Source: Mangifera indica (lineage: Eukaryota > Streptophyta > Magnoliopsida > Sapindales > Anacardiaceae). Taken from it: DNA of 64,000 nt. The notes under the pieces were generated by a model. That model saw only the letters and a program-made list of their open reading frames with translations, was not told the DNA's origin and ran no database searches. Position 1 is the first letter of the stretch. Every line of letters begins with the position of its first letter. Location of the stretch: NCBI RefSeq assembly GCF_011075055.1, contig NC_058147.1:806001-870000 (forward strand). Direction: 5' to 3'. The translations under genes and the position numbers were made by a program. Below are positions 48,272 through 61,209 of this stretch, in pieces.

Positions 48272-50389
48272 GCTGCTATGAGTTTCACTTGCCAGTGAAG
48301 CATTGCAGATTTTTAAATTATTTTTTTCGGCAGGTAGTTATCTTGCCTGCAAATATGGTAATTTTTTTTTCTCTCTGATGTGTTTCTTATTTTCCAACAA
48401 GATCGTATCTTTATGTCATTGTCATACATGCTATGTATATACATTATAATCACTCAACTGCATTGCGTTGCACTTCTAAGAAAGTGAAGTACACATTCTT
48501 ATAAATTGTTATTGTTCAGTGATATGAGAAAATTGTTACTGGAAGTGCACTGTTTGTCTGTTTTTGTTTTCTTTCAATATATATTTTAGTTTCTACTTAA
48601 GCTATTCTTATAAAATCCTTATGGTCTACTTTCAGATTTCCATATTTATTTTCCTTATGGTCTCTTTTCATATTTCCTCATTTTGTTTCATTTGCAGGTG
48701 CACTGTATTATACATATGCAGCTGAATTAAACAAGTGGCAGCTTTGATACATAATGTAAAATGCACATAAATGCATTGTGATTGTAGAGGTCAGAAAATT
48801 GACTCTCACCATATTGTCATTCAGAGGAAAGGAATGAAGCTTGGATTTTCGTTATGTGCATTCTATTATTTCCTTGTTGCTGAAAGCCTGCGGCTAGTTC
48901 ATTTGTTTTTTCTCTCTTTGCTGCATCTGACTTCTTGCACTTCGCTCTGTTACTGGATTTGATGTCAAACTTGTTATGCAGGAAATGGGGCCAACAGTAA
49001 ATATCGCGATTCCTATCTGAATGGCCTTCAGTGCTGACTCTGGTAGAAGAGAAACCAAATACAGAACTTTGTAAGATCATTCCTGATGCACACTTCCAAG
49101 TTGGCATGAGTAAAATTCCATTCTTATAGATTCTCAGTCTGCTTACAAGAACTGGTGAATCATAATGCTTGAGAAGGAGAAGAGTCGCCAAATGAGAAAA
49201 ATTGTCAAAGCAGAGTGCTGGTGTCATGGCACCGATTTCAAGCTGGACGAGTTGATCCTTCTTCAACTCGAGTTTGATTTATTTGAGTCAAACATCAAAT
49301 TGGTTCGGTTCAAATCTACATATACTTTTTCAATATGTCTAACTTCCCCTCTCAGAATCTGTGACGCTGGGTTGCAAGATAATTTTTTTCCCTCTACTTG
49401 GTAATTTGTTATGAGTCATGACAATGGGAAATGCTAGTTTGATTGAAGAATTTATCTTGACAGCACACTTCATAGGCTAAACTCAAGGACTCCAGGTGGG
49501 CTAATTTAATAGTACTTTTTACAAAGGTCTTTTTTTTTTTTTTCCAAATATATGTATGTTTATCAATTTTTATTTTGTTTAGATTACTATTTTCCAAAGT
49601 CATGATAAAAAAAAATAAAGTTTTTACTGGATCAAATTTGAAATTTGGATACTTATCATCTCTCTGAGGTTATAATATGAAACATACAAGTGGAAACAAA
49701 AATTTTTTAAGAATAACAAGAATTATTTGTATTATGTAGGCCAGAGGACTTATTCCCACTCGGTATATTCTTTAATTTCAAGTTTTTATTTTTTAATTAT
49801 AAAAATTTAAAATATTTATTTATGGGAGGTTAAATATATTAGTTTAAAATTATTATTTTATTTATAATATTAAAAATAAATTAAAATTTAATTTTTTTAA
49901 TTAATTTTAAAGGATTAAAATTTTATTAGTTTTAATTATTTATAGGTGAATAAATAAAATTTTTAAAATAATGAAACGAGAACTTGAGGTTAAAAGGTAG
50001 GTCGGGTGGGAAGCAGTCCCTTGGCCGTCACAATAATAAATGAAGCGTGGCAAAATTGAAAATATAATTAAAGAAGGGTACAGGGGTCAATAAATATTTA
50101 TCTCAAACTCGAAGCGGAGAAAAGAAAACAGATAGATCCTGTTTCAGTCTCCGTTCCTGTCGATCGAGAAAGACAGTGCAGCCATTTGCGAGCAACTGTG
50201 TCTTCTTTCCTCGATCTAACCACCAATTCTAATTCCACCATTCTACCACGCGCTGTTCCTTGTTTGTCTCTTACTTCAAATACTAAGATTCTTTTCATTT
50301 TGTTTCTTTTCTTTTTGTATCTTTTATGTGTGATCTGAGTTTGGATTAATTTGATCTGAGGAGATAGTTGGCTAGTCAAAGATTCGTGA
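48272..50389. other. PPR 3' region and promoter of the EH-domain gene
   Basis: The first several hundred bases are of mixed composition and may include a long or spliced PPR 3' UTR. Open frames on both strands near 48770-49400 have no recognisable protein features. From 49500 the sequence is AT-rich low complexity. The last 250 bases before 50390, GC-richer with pyrimidine runs, are probably the EH-gene promoter and 5' UTR. Confidence 0.45.
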
Positions 50390-53300
50390 ATGGCGGGGGC
50401 CAATAGTGCGGCCGATCAATTCGAAGCGTATTTTAGGAGGGCTGATTTAGACGGTGATGGTAGAATTAATGGAGCCGAAGCTGTCGCTTTCTTTCAAGGA
50501 TCTAATTTACCCAAACAAGTCCTTGCTCAGGTTCTATTTCTTTCTTTTTGAACCACTGATTCGTTGAAAATTCTATTCTGAAGTTTATGTATTCCTGAAA
50601 TCGAATCTGGTTGTAACGTCGATAAATTAATGGTTTGATTACATTTATGATTAGTTTTATGTGCAAATCTTTTTTCCTAACTATGCACAGAGCCTGCTTG
50701 TAGTTTGCAAATCTGGGTAGCGAGTGTTTCTAATTTTCTTTCCTCTTTATGTGTACCCGATTAAGCTGTGTAGTTTGTACTTCATGATATTGCTGTAGTT
50801 ACGAAACTTAACTTTTTGTATGAATGCAGATATGGACGCTTGCTGATCAAAGTCACACAGGTTTCCTTGGCCGGCAAGAATTTTATAATGCTCTCAAACT
50901 TGTTACTGTGGCACAGAGTAAACGTGTTTTAACACCAGATATTGTCAAGGCAGCATTATATGGTCCTGCTGCTGCCAAAATTCCACCTCCACAGATTAAT
51001 CTTGCTGCCATATCTGCACAACAAATACCGTCAATGGCTGCTGCATCTACCCCACAGATAAGTGTGCCTACTCCAACACTAACACCAAATCCAACGCCAA
51101 CACCAGCAACAACACCAATGGGTTCTCAGAATTTTGGTTTTAGGGGACCAGGAGTTCCAAATGTGAGTACAATGCAGCAGTCTCCTAGACCGGTTCAAGC
51201 TGCTCCCCATGCACCTCAGGTTACTGATGGTCCAGATTTGTTTAGGGGAGGTAGTGTGGTGGGTCAAACTCAAACAATGTCTGCAGGTATTCCTCGACAT
51301 CCCTCTCAACCCATGCCGGGTGACACTGCTGCTCCTAGTGTTCCAAACTCAAACATCTCAAGTGATTGGCTTAGTAGTGGAAAGACCGCTGGACTTCCAA
51401 CTGGACCTAGAGCAGTTAGTCCATCCACGTCTTCATCTGCACTGAATTCACTAAGTCTAGTTTCACCATCTTCTCAGCCTTTGACTAATGATTCTAAAGG
51501 ACTTGCCGTTTCTGGAAATGGGAGCTCTTCTGAATCAAGTTTTGGAGGGGATGTTTTTGCTGCGATCACACCTACAGTCAAACAAGAGCCTGCCTCGTCT
51601 ACCTTTTCTGCCGGCAGTTTACCTGTCTCATCAGCCTCTATTCCAGTTTCAAGGGTGGCCCAACCTCCTGCTAATCTCAATTCACTGGACTCATCACAGG
51701 GTGCTTTCTCTATGCAACCTGCAGGCAGCCAGTTTCAGCGAACCCAGTCATTGAACCCACCACAACAAGTTTCATCTCAAAGTTCTTCATCATTTTCTTC
51801 TGCTGGAATTTCAGTTGGGCTTGGAAATTCAATTCCTGATAATTCCCAGCTTACATGGCCAAAGATGAAACCTTCTGATGTTCAGAAATATACAAAAGTT
51901 TTTATAGAAGTAGATACTGACAGAGATGGTAGAATCACTGGGGAGCAGGCAAGGAATTTATTTATGAGTTGGAAGCTACCAAGAGGTAATTCTTTTTATT
52001 TTATTTTCTTATTTTGGCACATAGCTATTGATTTAAAAATATACTTGATGGTAAGTTGCTTTAATTATAATTAGATTAACAAATTTCCAGAGAAAGACAA
52101 AAAATCAAACTTTATGAGGATACATATAGATTAAGCCCAAAAAAAAAAATTGTTAAGAGTACCTTGACCACCATGCTCATGCAACAAATATTTAGCTTGG
52201 GAGGTATAAAACTTCAAATTAGGCTTTAGATTGAGGTTATATTTTACTTATGATCTTTAGAGAGAAAGTCTTTTGTGATTGGTGCAATTCAAGGGACCTT
52301 GTTCCTTATCTGATTAAATGTGCTTGATTTTTGTTTCTGTTGGTCATTGTTAGAGGTGCTAAAGCAAGTGTGGGACTTGTCCGATCAGGATAGTGATAGC
52401 ATGCTTTCTTTGAGGGAGTTCTGCTTTGCTCTTTATTTGATGGAGCGATACAGGGAAGGCCGTCCACTTCCAGCAGTGCTTCCAAGGAATGTTATGTTTG
52501 ATGAGACGCTTTTGTCCATGACAGGTCAATCAAATCCTAGTTTTGGAAATGCTTCTTGGGGTGCTAGTCCTGGTATGAGTTAGAAGTGCTTATAATGTCT
52601 TTTCTATTTCTCCTGTTCCCTCTTTGAATGTCTTATTTACTTGATGACTTGGTTGTACTTTCTATATTACAATAGGTTTTAGTCAGCGGCCAGTGATGGG
52701 CCTTCAACCAATGACTCCTGGTGCTGGTTTGAGGCCACCTGTTCTGGTAACAGCCCCCAATGTTGACAGTGCAATGATGTTCAATCAACAAAAGTCAAGA
52801 GCACCTGAGTTGGGTGATCCTTTTGCAAACCAACTTGATAATGGGGAGTATAATTCTGCAAACTCAAAGCTCCAAGAGGCAACAGCTTCCAGAAACAAGG
52901 CAATCTTTCTTTCTGTCTTCTTATCACACTGTAAATGCCCTGGGTTTTCTATCATTCACTTTGATATGCTTGTCTTTGGTGAATTAGTCTATATGAGGTT
53001 GTCCATAATTTTTCTTAAGATTACATACATCATTTTGTAAATTTAAACCCATTCCAATTTATCATATTTTTTAGGAGAATTTATATTCCAAGCCCGTAGA
53101 CATGAACATGTCATACTGGACATGTTGCTTGCAAGTATAATCAGAAGCACACTGCATGTAGAATGACAAATGTTCTGAGCTGTGGTTGGTTAATTGATTT
53201 TGGCATTTTGACTCCTCTGTTCTTAAAGTTGTTATAGCCAGAAACATGTCAGCAAACAAACAATACCAGTCTCTAGCTTTTTTAACTAATAGGATTTCAT

Positions 53301-56300
53301 TGCTGAGGCCATTGTATCTAATTCAAGTCTAATATTCCTTTGAGTGGAAGAGATCAAAGGATATTCTCATCAAGTTCTATAAATCATTGTGTGCTTATTT
53401 GGAGCAATCTCAGAAAGACTCTTATAACGTAGTTGAGGACTTGATTTGAAGACTAGTGTCTGGTATTGAGAGTGGTGAAAATCAACATGTTCGTATTTTT
53501 TTCTTCTTTTTTTCCCTTTATACTCTTTTACTACAGTGGGAGTTTGAGATTCAACACATTATCAAATCTTTAAAATTTTGGATTATATCTTTGTACCTTT
53601 TGATTATCAAAATATGTTTCTAAGGAATATAAATAATAATTTTTCTTTTCCATTTCTGACAGGTTGATGAACCAGAGAAAGTGATATTAGATTCCAGAGA
53701 AAAGATTGAGTTTTACCGAACGAAAATGCAGGAACTTGTGAGTAACTTCCATCACTGATTTTTTTTCCTTGCTTTTTGCTATTTGACTAATTTAAAGTCC
53801 TTAATATTTTTCCCTTCATCTTAAAATTAAATAAAGATGAAGCATCGCTGATCCTTTCAACTCTCTGGTGGTCAAATACAATTTAATGACACGTTGCATG
53901 GGGTGGCGGTGGGATGTTAGAATTCAGTAGCTGTGAAAGAAGTTCATCTAGATCTTTCAACCTATTTGTAGTGGGATGCTAGAATTGTTATGATTCTATG
54001 GATTGAATTCCATTTCATGCACTTAATGTTTATTATACCTGAATCATTTAATGAGTATTAAGTTACAATAATGGATCTGACCATGTCAGTGATTTTTATC
54101 TGGTTAAGTGTCAGTGTTTTCTGGTGTCTGTGGTTCTGGCAATTTGTTTGCTGAACAGAATTAAGAATTAACTATGAAATACTATGCCTTTATGAAAATA
54201 AATTTGTTAAGTGTTTGAGAAATTAATATATGTTTCTGACTTGTATTTTTCCACTTTAATAATATTTGTTGCTCGGTAATCAGGAAAAGTTTAGTTTGTT
54301 TGATTTGACGTTTGGTAGTTTATATAAGTTAAGTATGTCTTGGGCTGTGTACTTGAGGTATCTTCCTTGTAAATTTTGTTTTTCGCTTTTAGGTCCTTTA
54401 TAAAAGCAGGTGTGACAATAGACTAAATGAAATCACTGAGAGGGCACTTGCAGATAAGCGTGAGGTACATATTAGAATAAAGTTGTGCTCTATATTCATC
54501 ACCCAGAATGGTATTTGCTTTATGTTGAAAATTTGTATTGCAGGCAGAATCACTGGGTAAGAAATATGAAGAGAAGTACAAACAAGTTGCAGATATAGCA
54601 TCTAAATTAACTATTGAAGAGGCCAAATTTCGTGAACTTCAAGTAGGGATTTTTTATTCTTTCATGCAAACCTGCCTTGGAGTTTTTCAATTGCATAGCT
54701 TTTTGGAATGTTTAATCTTGGTAAATGATTTTGATCAATCTTTATTCTTATTCAGGAGAGGAAGATGGAGTTGCATCAAGCTATTGTCAATATGGAACAA
54801 GGTGGCAGTGCAGATGGTATTCTGCAGGTAAATTTGAGCCAAATTACCTACAGTATTAATTTGAGAGTTAACTTGTCAGATAATGATGCTTTGTGGGCTT
54901 GCATAGGTCCGTGCTGATCGTATACAGTCAGATCTTGAGGAGCTGTTGAAGGCTTTAACAGAACGTTGCAAGAAACATGGAGTAGATTTTAAGTCAAGTG
55001 CCCTAATTGAGCTTCCATTTGGTACTTACATTTCATTCCTTCATGTTTTATATAAAATTTACATCAATGCTTCCTCTTCAATTTTATATTATATTATTAG
55101 CAATTCTACTTGTAGGCCTTCTGAAGAAGCTATTTTTGTGATTAACCTCCTTGAATTGTAATGTGGTCGATTGTCACTTTTATCTGTTTTTTACAGCAAT
55201 TTTTTTATGGTGGCTTGATATTGTAGCTGTATGCATATATATACATTTGTCATGAGTTAAATTATATGTACTAATAATGAGTACTAATTTGTGTATTAAT
55301 GATAACATGTCACCATTTAATTGGGTGTTACTTTATCTCTAATTTAAAATTAGTCAATTCTACAGTGATCTATCATCGTTATTACACAAATTAGTACTTA
55401 TTATTAGTGCACATAGCCTTATTGTTTGTCATATAATAAAATACATTTGTGTGTTTGCTTTGTGGGAATCTCTTTAATTCTCTATTGAAATGTATATTGC
55501 TTTCTTTCAGCTCTTGAATTTTGAGTTAAAAGTACCACAGATGAATTGTCAACTCAAACTACTCCTATCCCTCTAAAACAAAACAAAAAAAAAAAAAGGA
55601 AATGATTGCTAAAAATTCTATAAAGCTGAGCAATGGATGTGCTTGTTTCAGTTGTCCTGCTGTTGTTTATAATTGTATTGTACTTGGGTAGGTTATTGAC
55701 AAAACCTTTGACTTTGCTTTTGTGGTAGGGAGGATTGACAACCATTATTTTTTTTTTGGGATAAGAAACTCTGAAAGTTGTATTAATAAAGAGTTATATA
55801 AAAATGAACTAGTCCTCTAAAAAAGGACAAGCTTGAGAACACAAGAAAAAAATGAAATCTTCTACCAAAGATAATGTAACATGTTTTCAGTTTTTGTCTA
55901 ATTGGAATTTTATGGAGTCCTTTATTATTAGTGTGCCATTTGTGAATTAGTTTTTTTTTGCTACTTTTATGAAATTTTGGGCGTTTGATTTACATCTTAG
56001 GTTTATGTTCATTTTGTTTCACATGCATTATATCAAGGCTGGCAACCTGGAATCCAAGAGGGAGCAGCTGTTTGGGATGAAGAGTGGGATAAATTTGAAG
56101 ATGAAGGTATGTGCCTGGTTGCTAAAAGAGCCATTTTACTTCCTTACCATCTCCATAAATTCCTTCCATACTGCATGTAGGTATAATTTCTCTTTTTAAT
56201 TGTTTGTTATATCATCTCACTTGTGCTTTCAGGTTTTGGCAATGAGCTCACTTTTGAAATGAAAAATGCTTCTGCCTCTCCAAATGAAAAGGCTTCAGCA

Positions 56301-57637
56301 AATGGTAGTTTAACTCATGATTACTTATCCAGTGTGGATGAAAAACCCAAGAATGTGATGAATACTGGTGAACATGTTCTTGAGAGTGAATCAACATACA
56401 CTCACAGTGAAGATGACTTGGCAAGAAGCCCTCATGGAAGTCCTGCTGGAAGGTCTACTCTAGAAAGTCCATCTAAAGAATTTTCTGATGGCCCCTTTGA
56501 CAGGAGTACTGAAGCAGATGCAGAAACACATAGGTTTGTGGTTTGACTTTGTTCTTAAGTGTTTGAGTTTTGTGCCCCTTTTAGCTGAATTTGAACAGAA
56601 TTTTGACATGGTGGTGCTGAGTTTATTTATTTCTCATTGACAGAAGTTTTGATGACGCTACCTGGGGTGCATTTGACAATAATGATGATGTGGACTCAGT
56701 ATGGGGGTTTAATCCCAAGGTGAGCTTAGACTTCTTGATTCCTATTTCCCTCCATACCGAAATCTATCTTGCATGGCTATCAGAGTATACCTATTCTAAT
56801 GATGGGCTTAATAGATCTAAACATGAATCAATATTTCACTTTTGGAATCTAGCATTCCCAAGTTTTAAAATGCCTTGATGAGCTATTTGTGATCCCATGG
56901 CAATTTTTTGGGTGGTCTCCTTCCAGATATGTTGTAGAGTAGTGTGCACTGTTACATACGGGGTCTGGTTATTGAAAAACTATCATGTAAATTTAATTTT
57001 CTTCATTTTTTATGTTAATTTGTAGGGCTCAGGTTCTGATAGTCAAACAGATTTCTTTGGATCTAGTGATTTTGGTGTAAACCCAATTAGAACTGGATCC
57101 CCAAGTGTTGAGAGCAGCTTTCAGAAGAAGAGTCCATTTACATTTGATGACTCTGTTCCTGCCACTCCAGTCTCAAGATTTGGAAACTCTCCACCAAGAT
57201 ACAGTGATGCATCAGGATTTGACAGTTTCACAAAGTTCGATTCCTTCAGCATGCATGATGGTGGATTTTCCAAGGACTTTGGCAATGACAAGTTTTCAAG
57301 GTTTGATTCCATAAATAGTTCCAGGGACTTTGGCAATGACAAGTTCTCAAGGTTTGATTCCATAAATAGCTCCAGGGACTTTGGCAATGACAAGTTCTCG
57401 AATTTGGACAGTAGCAGAGATTTTGGCCATGAGAAACTGGCAAGGTTTGATTCCATTAACAGTACCAAAGACTTTGGCAACAGTCAGGGGTTCTATTCTT
57501 TTGACGACACAGATCCTTTCGGTGCCGGTGGTTCGTTTAAGGTCTCATTTGAGTCAAATCCCAAAGATGGTTTCTCATCGGACTCAAGCTCCAAAGATAA
57601 GTTCTCTCTGGACAACTCCTCCAAAGAGAAATTCTGA
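50390..57637 (+). CDS. EH-domain endocytosis protein, EH1/Pan1-like (TPLATE complex)
   Basis: Thirteen exons join in phase: 50390-50530, 50830-51985, 52354-52572, 52676-52899, 53663-53737, 54393-54464, 54544-54642, 54756-54827, 54907-55021, 56038-56106, 56233-56533, 56644-56719 and 57026-57637, giving 1,076 residues, close to Arabidopsis EH1 (At1g20760). EH domain 1 covers about residues 1-95, with a DLDGDGRINGAEA calcium loop and QIWTLADQSHTGFLGRQEF. EH domain 2 covers about residues 394-480, with DTDRDGRITGEQA and VWDLSDQDSDSMLSLREF. Between them is a Pro/Ser/Thr-rich linker. After them come a coiled coil (about 580-720), an acidic-tryptophan segment (EEWDKFEDE) and a tail with tandem repeats and an adaptor-type DPF motif. 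The family belongs to the TPLATE complex at the plasma membrane in clathrin endocytosis and actin-linked autophagy. Intron 4 appears to use a GC donor. Confidence 0.92.
57273..57480 (+). repeat. 51-base coding tandem repeat in the EH-protein tail
   Basis: Units starting near 57273, 57324 and 57375, then a shorter one near 57417, encode copies of a 17-residue motif, DFGNDKFSRFDSINSSR. The first units are nearly identical at the DNA level, so the array expanded recently or is kept by conversion. The repeat is rich in Phe, Asp and Ser and sits just before the DPF motif. Confidence 0.85.
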
Positions 57638-58821
57638 TAGTGCTTTCTGTTCTGGTTTTGTCCAATTTGTTTAGGGCTTGTTATGCGGTCATGTCCACAT
57701 TATATTTTGTGTCTTGTATAGCTTTGGACATATGCTGGACTGTCTGTAAATTTGTTTGGTGCACATTACTGTATTTACCCCATGCCCTTTTTACAATAAC
57801 ATTTTTGTGTTTGTGCAAGGATGAGAAAAAAGAGAATATATTTGTTTTCTGATTACTGAATTCTGGAAAACAGTAGGTGAGCATGAAAAAAAACATTAAT
57901 TTTTGCCTTATCAATGTTTTCACACCTGACCTGACGCTTGACCCCTTAACCCGGTGTAGGTCTGACTAATGAATAGTTAAATAAATATTAGAATAATATT
58001 CATCCAAATAAAGTTTTGGTTTAATATCACGAAAGTTGTATTAACTTAAAAATTTTTAAGATATCCATCAAGAATTTAAAGCAGCCATTAATCACAAAAT
58101 GATTTAGTGAGCTCCCGACTTAGCATAAATGTGATAAAAAAGTTCCTTAGTCACAAACACTTTCGGCAACACCGTGCATTTGTTGAAACAAAAAAATTCG
58201 GTAAGCTGTGTTACGAATTTGAATGAACGCAGGCACCCAGGAAGGATTTAGATCACAACAGCGGCATTTTGGCTGGATTAATGAAGTGTTGAGTTTAAGA
58301 GAATAGAAGGGATGGTGTCATTTTGCAAAACTAAATAGATAATGTAGAAAAATAAGTTGAATTTACTGACATGACGGAAATTATAGAATTTTTGTATAAA
58401 TATAGTTGTAACGAAATTTGAAAAGGAGAATGAAGTTCCTATTCATCATCTTTCACACTCTCTGCATGTCTCTCTCTCTAGATTCTTCTCAATCTGAATT
58501 TCTTCTTTTAATTCTTGGCGACTGAACGCACCAAATTGCGGGTGATATATATCAAAACCTATTGTTGACGATGACCCAGATCGGACACATGGTTGGGCCT
58601 AGCCCTTGAGGTATCATTCACCGGTTTTGATGCAATAGGTCATGATGCAACAAGTCACACAGGGTTTTATCCTGAAAAGATGTCCCACAGAAGAGAGGGT
58701 GACCAAGGGCTTATATAGACCCCGTAACCTCCGCTCCCTACCAATGTGAAATTGACATAAACAGAAAACAACCTTCCCCTGCATCCCTCTCTCCTTTCCG
58801 TGCCTGAAGGAACCGACTCTA
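57638..58821. other. Convergent region after the EH gene
   Basis: The EH 3' UTR probably extends to about 57860. A promoter-like island follows: TATAAATATAG at about 58396 and a CTCTCTCTCTAG leader near 58468-58482, with no coding region behind it. It could be the left part of a retrotransposon LTR or a non-coding transcript start. The remainder has no recognisable gene. Confidence 0.35.
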
Positions 58822-61209
58822 TCATCTCTGAGTGCCTCCCAATTCTTCATGGACTTGATCATATGTGACAAGCATTGTCAATCGCATATTTGCCATTTGT
58901 ACCAGTATCTCCAATGCCGCAGAGAAACAGATTACCTAAAAGCTGATGCTTATATTCAGCAGATTTTCATGAGTACTTCTGCTAAGTTATTACCTATTTC
59001 AAATGATACTTGGGCAGCTTGAAGCCTAGGGGAAGCCAGTGCTCCAAACTCCGACAATGATTTGGATTGCTGCTTTTGAACCTAAGACAGAACCGACAAG
59101 ATATATAGATTGAATCCATTACAGATTACACAATTGAGTAATTCATTAGGAATTGTTAGGATCACAGCAAATTATTCAAACTAAACAACCAGAAACACAA
59201 ACAAATCCAAAAACATATATGGTTTTATATATAAAGAGGGTTTATAATGACAAGGCGCCGGAAATCTCCCTAATCAACTCTAAGGCTGCCCAAACCCTAA
59301 TTTTTTTCTTCTGTTTTTGACAACCCTAACTTCTTTTATATAATAAACTTTACCCACTAAAATTAAGACAAGTGTCCCCCTAAATCCTAACAGAATCCTT
59401 CCACTTTAAGTGATATACTCGATCCACCAACACTCATGTCATTACTTCTCCATATAATGTGCTTATGCAACAACAAACAGGGACAATGAGGCAGAAACTA
59501 GCTTTTGTCATGGATCTGCAGTATTGGACTTGGCACGTTATAATGAAATCTAATACAATTAGGGTCAAATATAGAAAAAGATTCAATACAAATTCTAAAC
59601 ATATGAATCCTTTTCACAAAAGTTTATAGTCATAACATGTAAAATGAAACAGTACCTGGTCATCATGCGTAAGAGAACCTTCATTCCTTTCGAAGACTTT
59701 CTCTTCACATAAAAAATATATATATATAAAGTGAGGCATGGTTCATGAATCATGATGTTGCAAGAAATTTCTTGGTAGATATTTCAAATATATAGATTTA
59801 AGAATTATACATGGTTACATTGTGAAACTGTCAACAGCTATGTCCAGCTTCAGCAGATCCGGCAAAAGATAAGGATATTATTTTTTTTGTTCAGATCCTA
59901 TTACTAAAACTAAAATATTTAGAAGACAATGATGCATCATCTCAAATTAGTAGGAGAATGTCATTATACCAGAATGATGGGAATTGTTTCAATGTCGGAG
60001 CTGGATATCAGATTCGGTCAGCAACCTGTCATCTCTAGATTTTTCTTCTCCAGAAAAAGATTCTCCATTATCAGACGATGCTCATTTGCATAAAAGAAAT
60101 ACATGTTGCATAAACATGGAATTCAGCATTCAGCCACATCAAATCAAAATATACATAAGTTCAATAATTCTCATAAGAGTGAAAAATATAAAATTAGCAC
60201 TGCAGTAAAACCAGAGATGAGTGAAAAATCACCATCATGTCGGGATACTTGCAATGATGTAGCAGCAGAGTGAACTTTAAGATCTAAAAATGCAGTACTA
60301 ACTCGTGAAACTCCCATAGAATGCCTAGCACTTGCCAGTTGAAACCATCCCTAGAATGAGAACAACTATAAATCATTCATAAATGAGTTCCTTGATCCCA
60401 TGTTCTAATAGACCAGCTCAATGCCAAATAATATCTGCTTGAATATTAGGATTTGCCTATAGGTATTGCATCCACATAATTCTCACTAAAGTTTGTCCCA
60501 CTATTGTTCAAGAGGATACGTGTCTTGGATACTATTTGTAACATTCTAAGTCTAATAGACCGGCTTACTATTTGTAACATTCTAAGTCTAATAGACCGGC
60601 TTACTATCGAGATATTATCTGTTTCATCATGGTTTTGCAATTTGGCTTTTGCTTATTGACAGTTTATTTCAGTTGTCATTTCCAAGTGATATGGGATGAC
60701 TATACAATACCCAACATATCTCACCTACCTCGCACATGTGTGATTTGCATAGAGCTGTGACAACTTCGTGAATAAAAAACACAAACACTAAATACAAAGA
60801 TTTGCATTAATGGCATTGTACACAGATTCTCATAAACTTTTAACAGATTCCCATGAATCAAATGACCAATGCAACGAAACCAATCAGTAAAACTAAGCTA
60901 GAAAGAGATTGGATCCATTTTGAAGTATCAATTTCAAGGAAAAAGGGATTTTTTTTTTTTTTTTGTTATTATTGGTATTACCTGGCGAAGTGTGGAAGAT
61001 AAAGAATCTATCAACGTCAGATAGCTATCCGTAGAATCCAGAAACTGCAACAGGGTTTCTTCTTTTACTTGCTTTTCTACTTGTTGTATTTCACTTCCAC
61101 TTTCAACTGTGCTTGATTCGTGATCTTCTTGCTTTCCATCAGAGAGAAGAGAACTCTGCACAATAATTTTTCTATTTTTGGATGATGCAGTAGGCCCATC
61201 GGTTTTCAA
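58822..61209 (-). CDS. Small coiled-coil-like protein, 5' end unresolved (At1g20770-position gene)
   Basis: Five exons can be joined in phase: 60982-61209, 60233-60350, 59656-59702, 59010-59081 and 58822-58935, about 192 residues without a start codon. Readable pieces are EIQQVEKQVKEETLLQFLDS, then GWFQLASARHSMGVSRVSTA, DLKVHSAATSLQV, EKVFERNEGSLTHDD, SEFGALASPRLQAAQ and ALEILVQMANMRLTML. The helices are amphipathic and suggest coiled coil. No ATG precedes the first exon before an in-frame TAA near 61240, so an upstream exon is missing from this model or the gene is damaged. An alternative end reads through the last donor to a stop at 58956. No domain was recognised. The position between EH1 and SAUL1 matches an Arabidopsis coiled-coil gene. 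A solo LTR lies in the intron at 59154-59392. Confidence 0.5.
59154..59392. mobile_element. Solo LTR (239 bp) in an intron
   Basis: The segment begins TGTTAGGATCACAG and ends AAATCCTAACA, giving the TG...CA ends and a 9-base terminal inverted repeat (TGTTAGGAT/ATCCTAACA) typical of LTR retrotransposons. It is flanked by GAAT on each side (59150-59153 and 59393-59396), a 4-base target duplication. Inside are TATATATAAAGAGGG at about 59226 and TTTATATAATAAA near the right end. No internal retrotransposon coding sequence remains. Confidence 0.65.
60531..60602. repeat. 36-base perfect tandem duplication in an intron
   Basis: Two identical adjacent copies (60531-60566 and 60567-60602) begin ACTATTTGTAACATTCTAAG and end GACCGGCTT. 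They lie in the first modelled intron of the small coiled-coil-like gene. Confidence 0.85.

Noticed and set aside
48817..49266. Minus-strand open frame of about 149 codons downstream of the PPR gene
   Set aside because: No domain, no compositional pattern of a real protein and no clear promoter. It lies in probable 3' UTR or spacer and is within the length expected by chance.
58956..59009. Read-through C-terminal end for the coiled-coil-like gene (VSFEIGNNLAEVL, then stop)
   Set aside because: The downstream segment ALEILVQMANMRLTML looks more like real helical coding sequence, so splicing at CAA|GTATCA was preferred; certainty is low.
60026..60080. Exon-like block with acceptor and donor inside the coiled-coil-like gene
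   Set aside because: Including it breaks the phase into the next exon, while skipping it restores the frame (HD-EKVFERNEG). It may be an alternative exon but is not in the main model.
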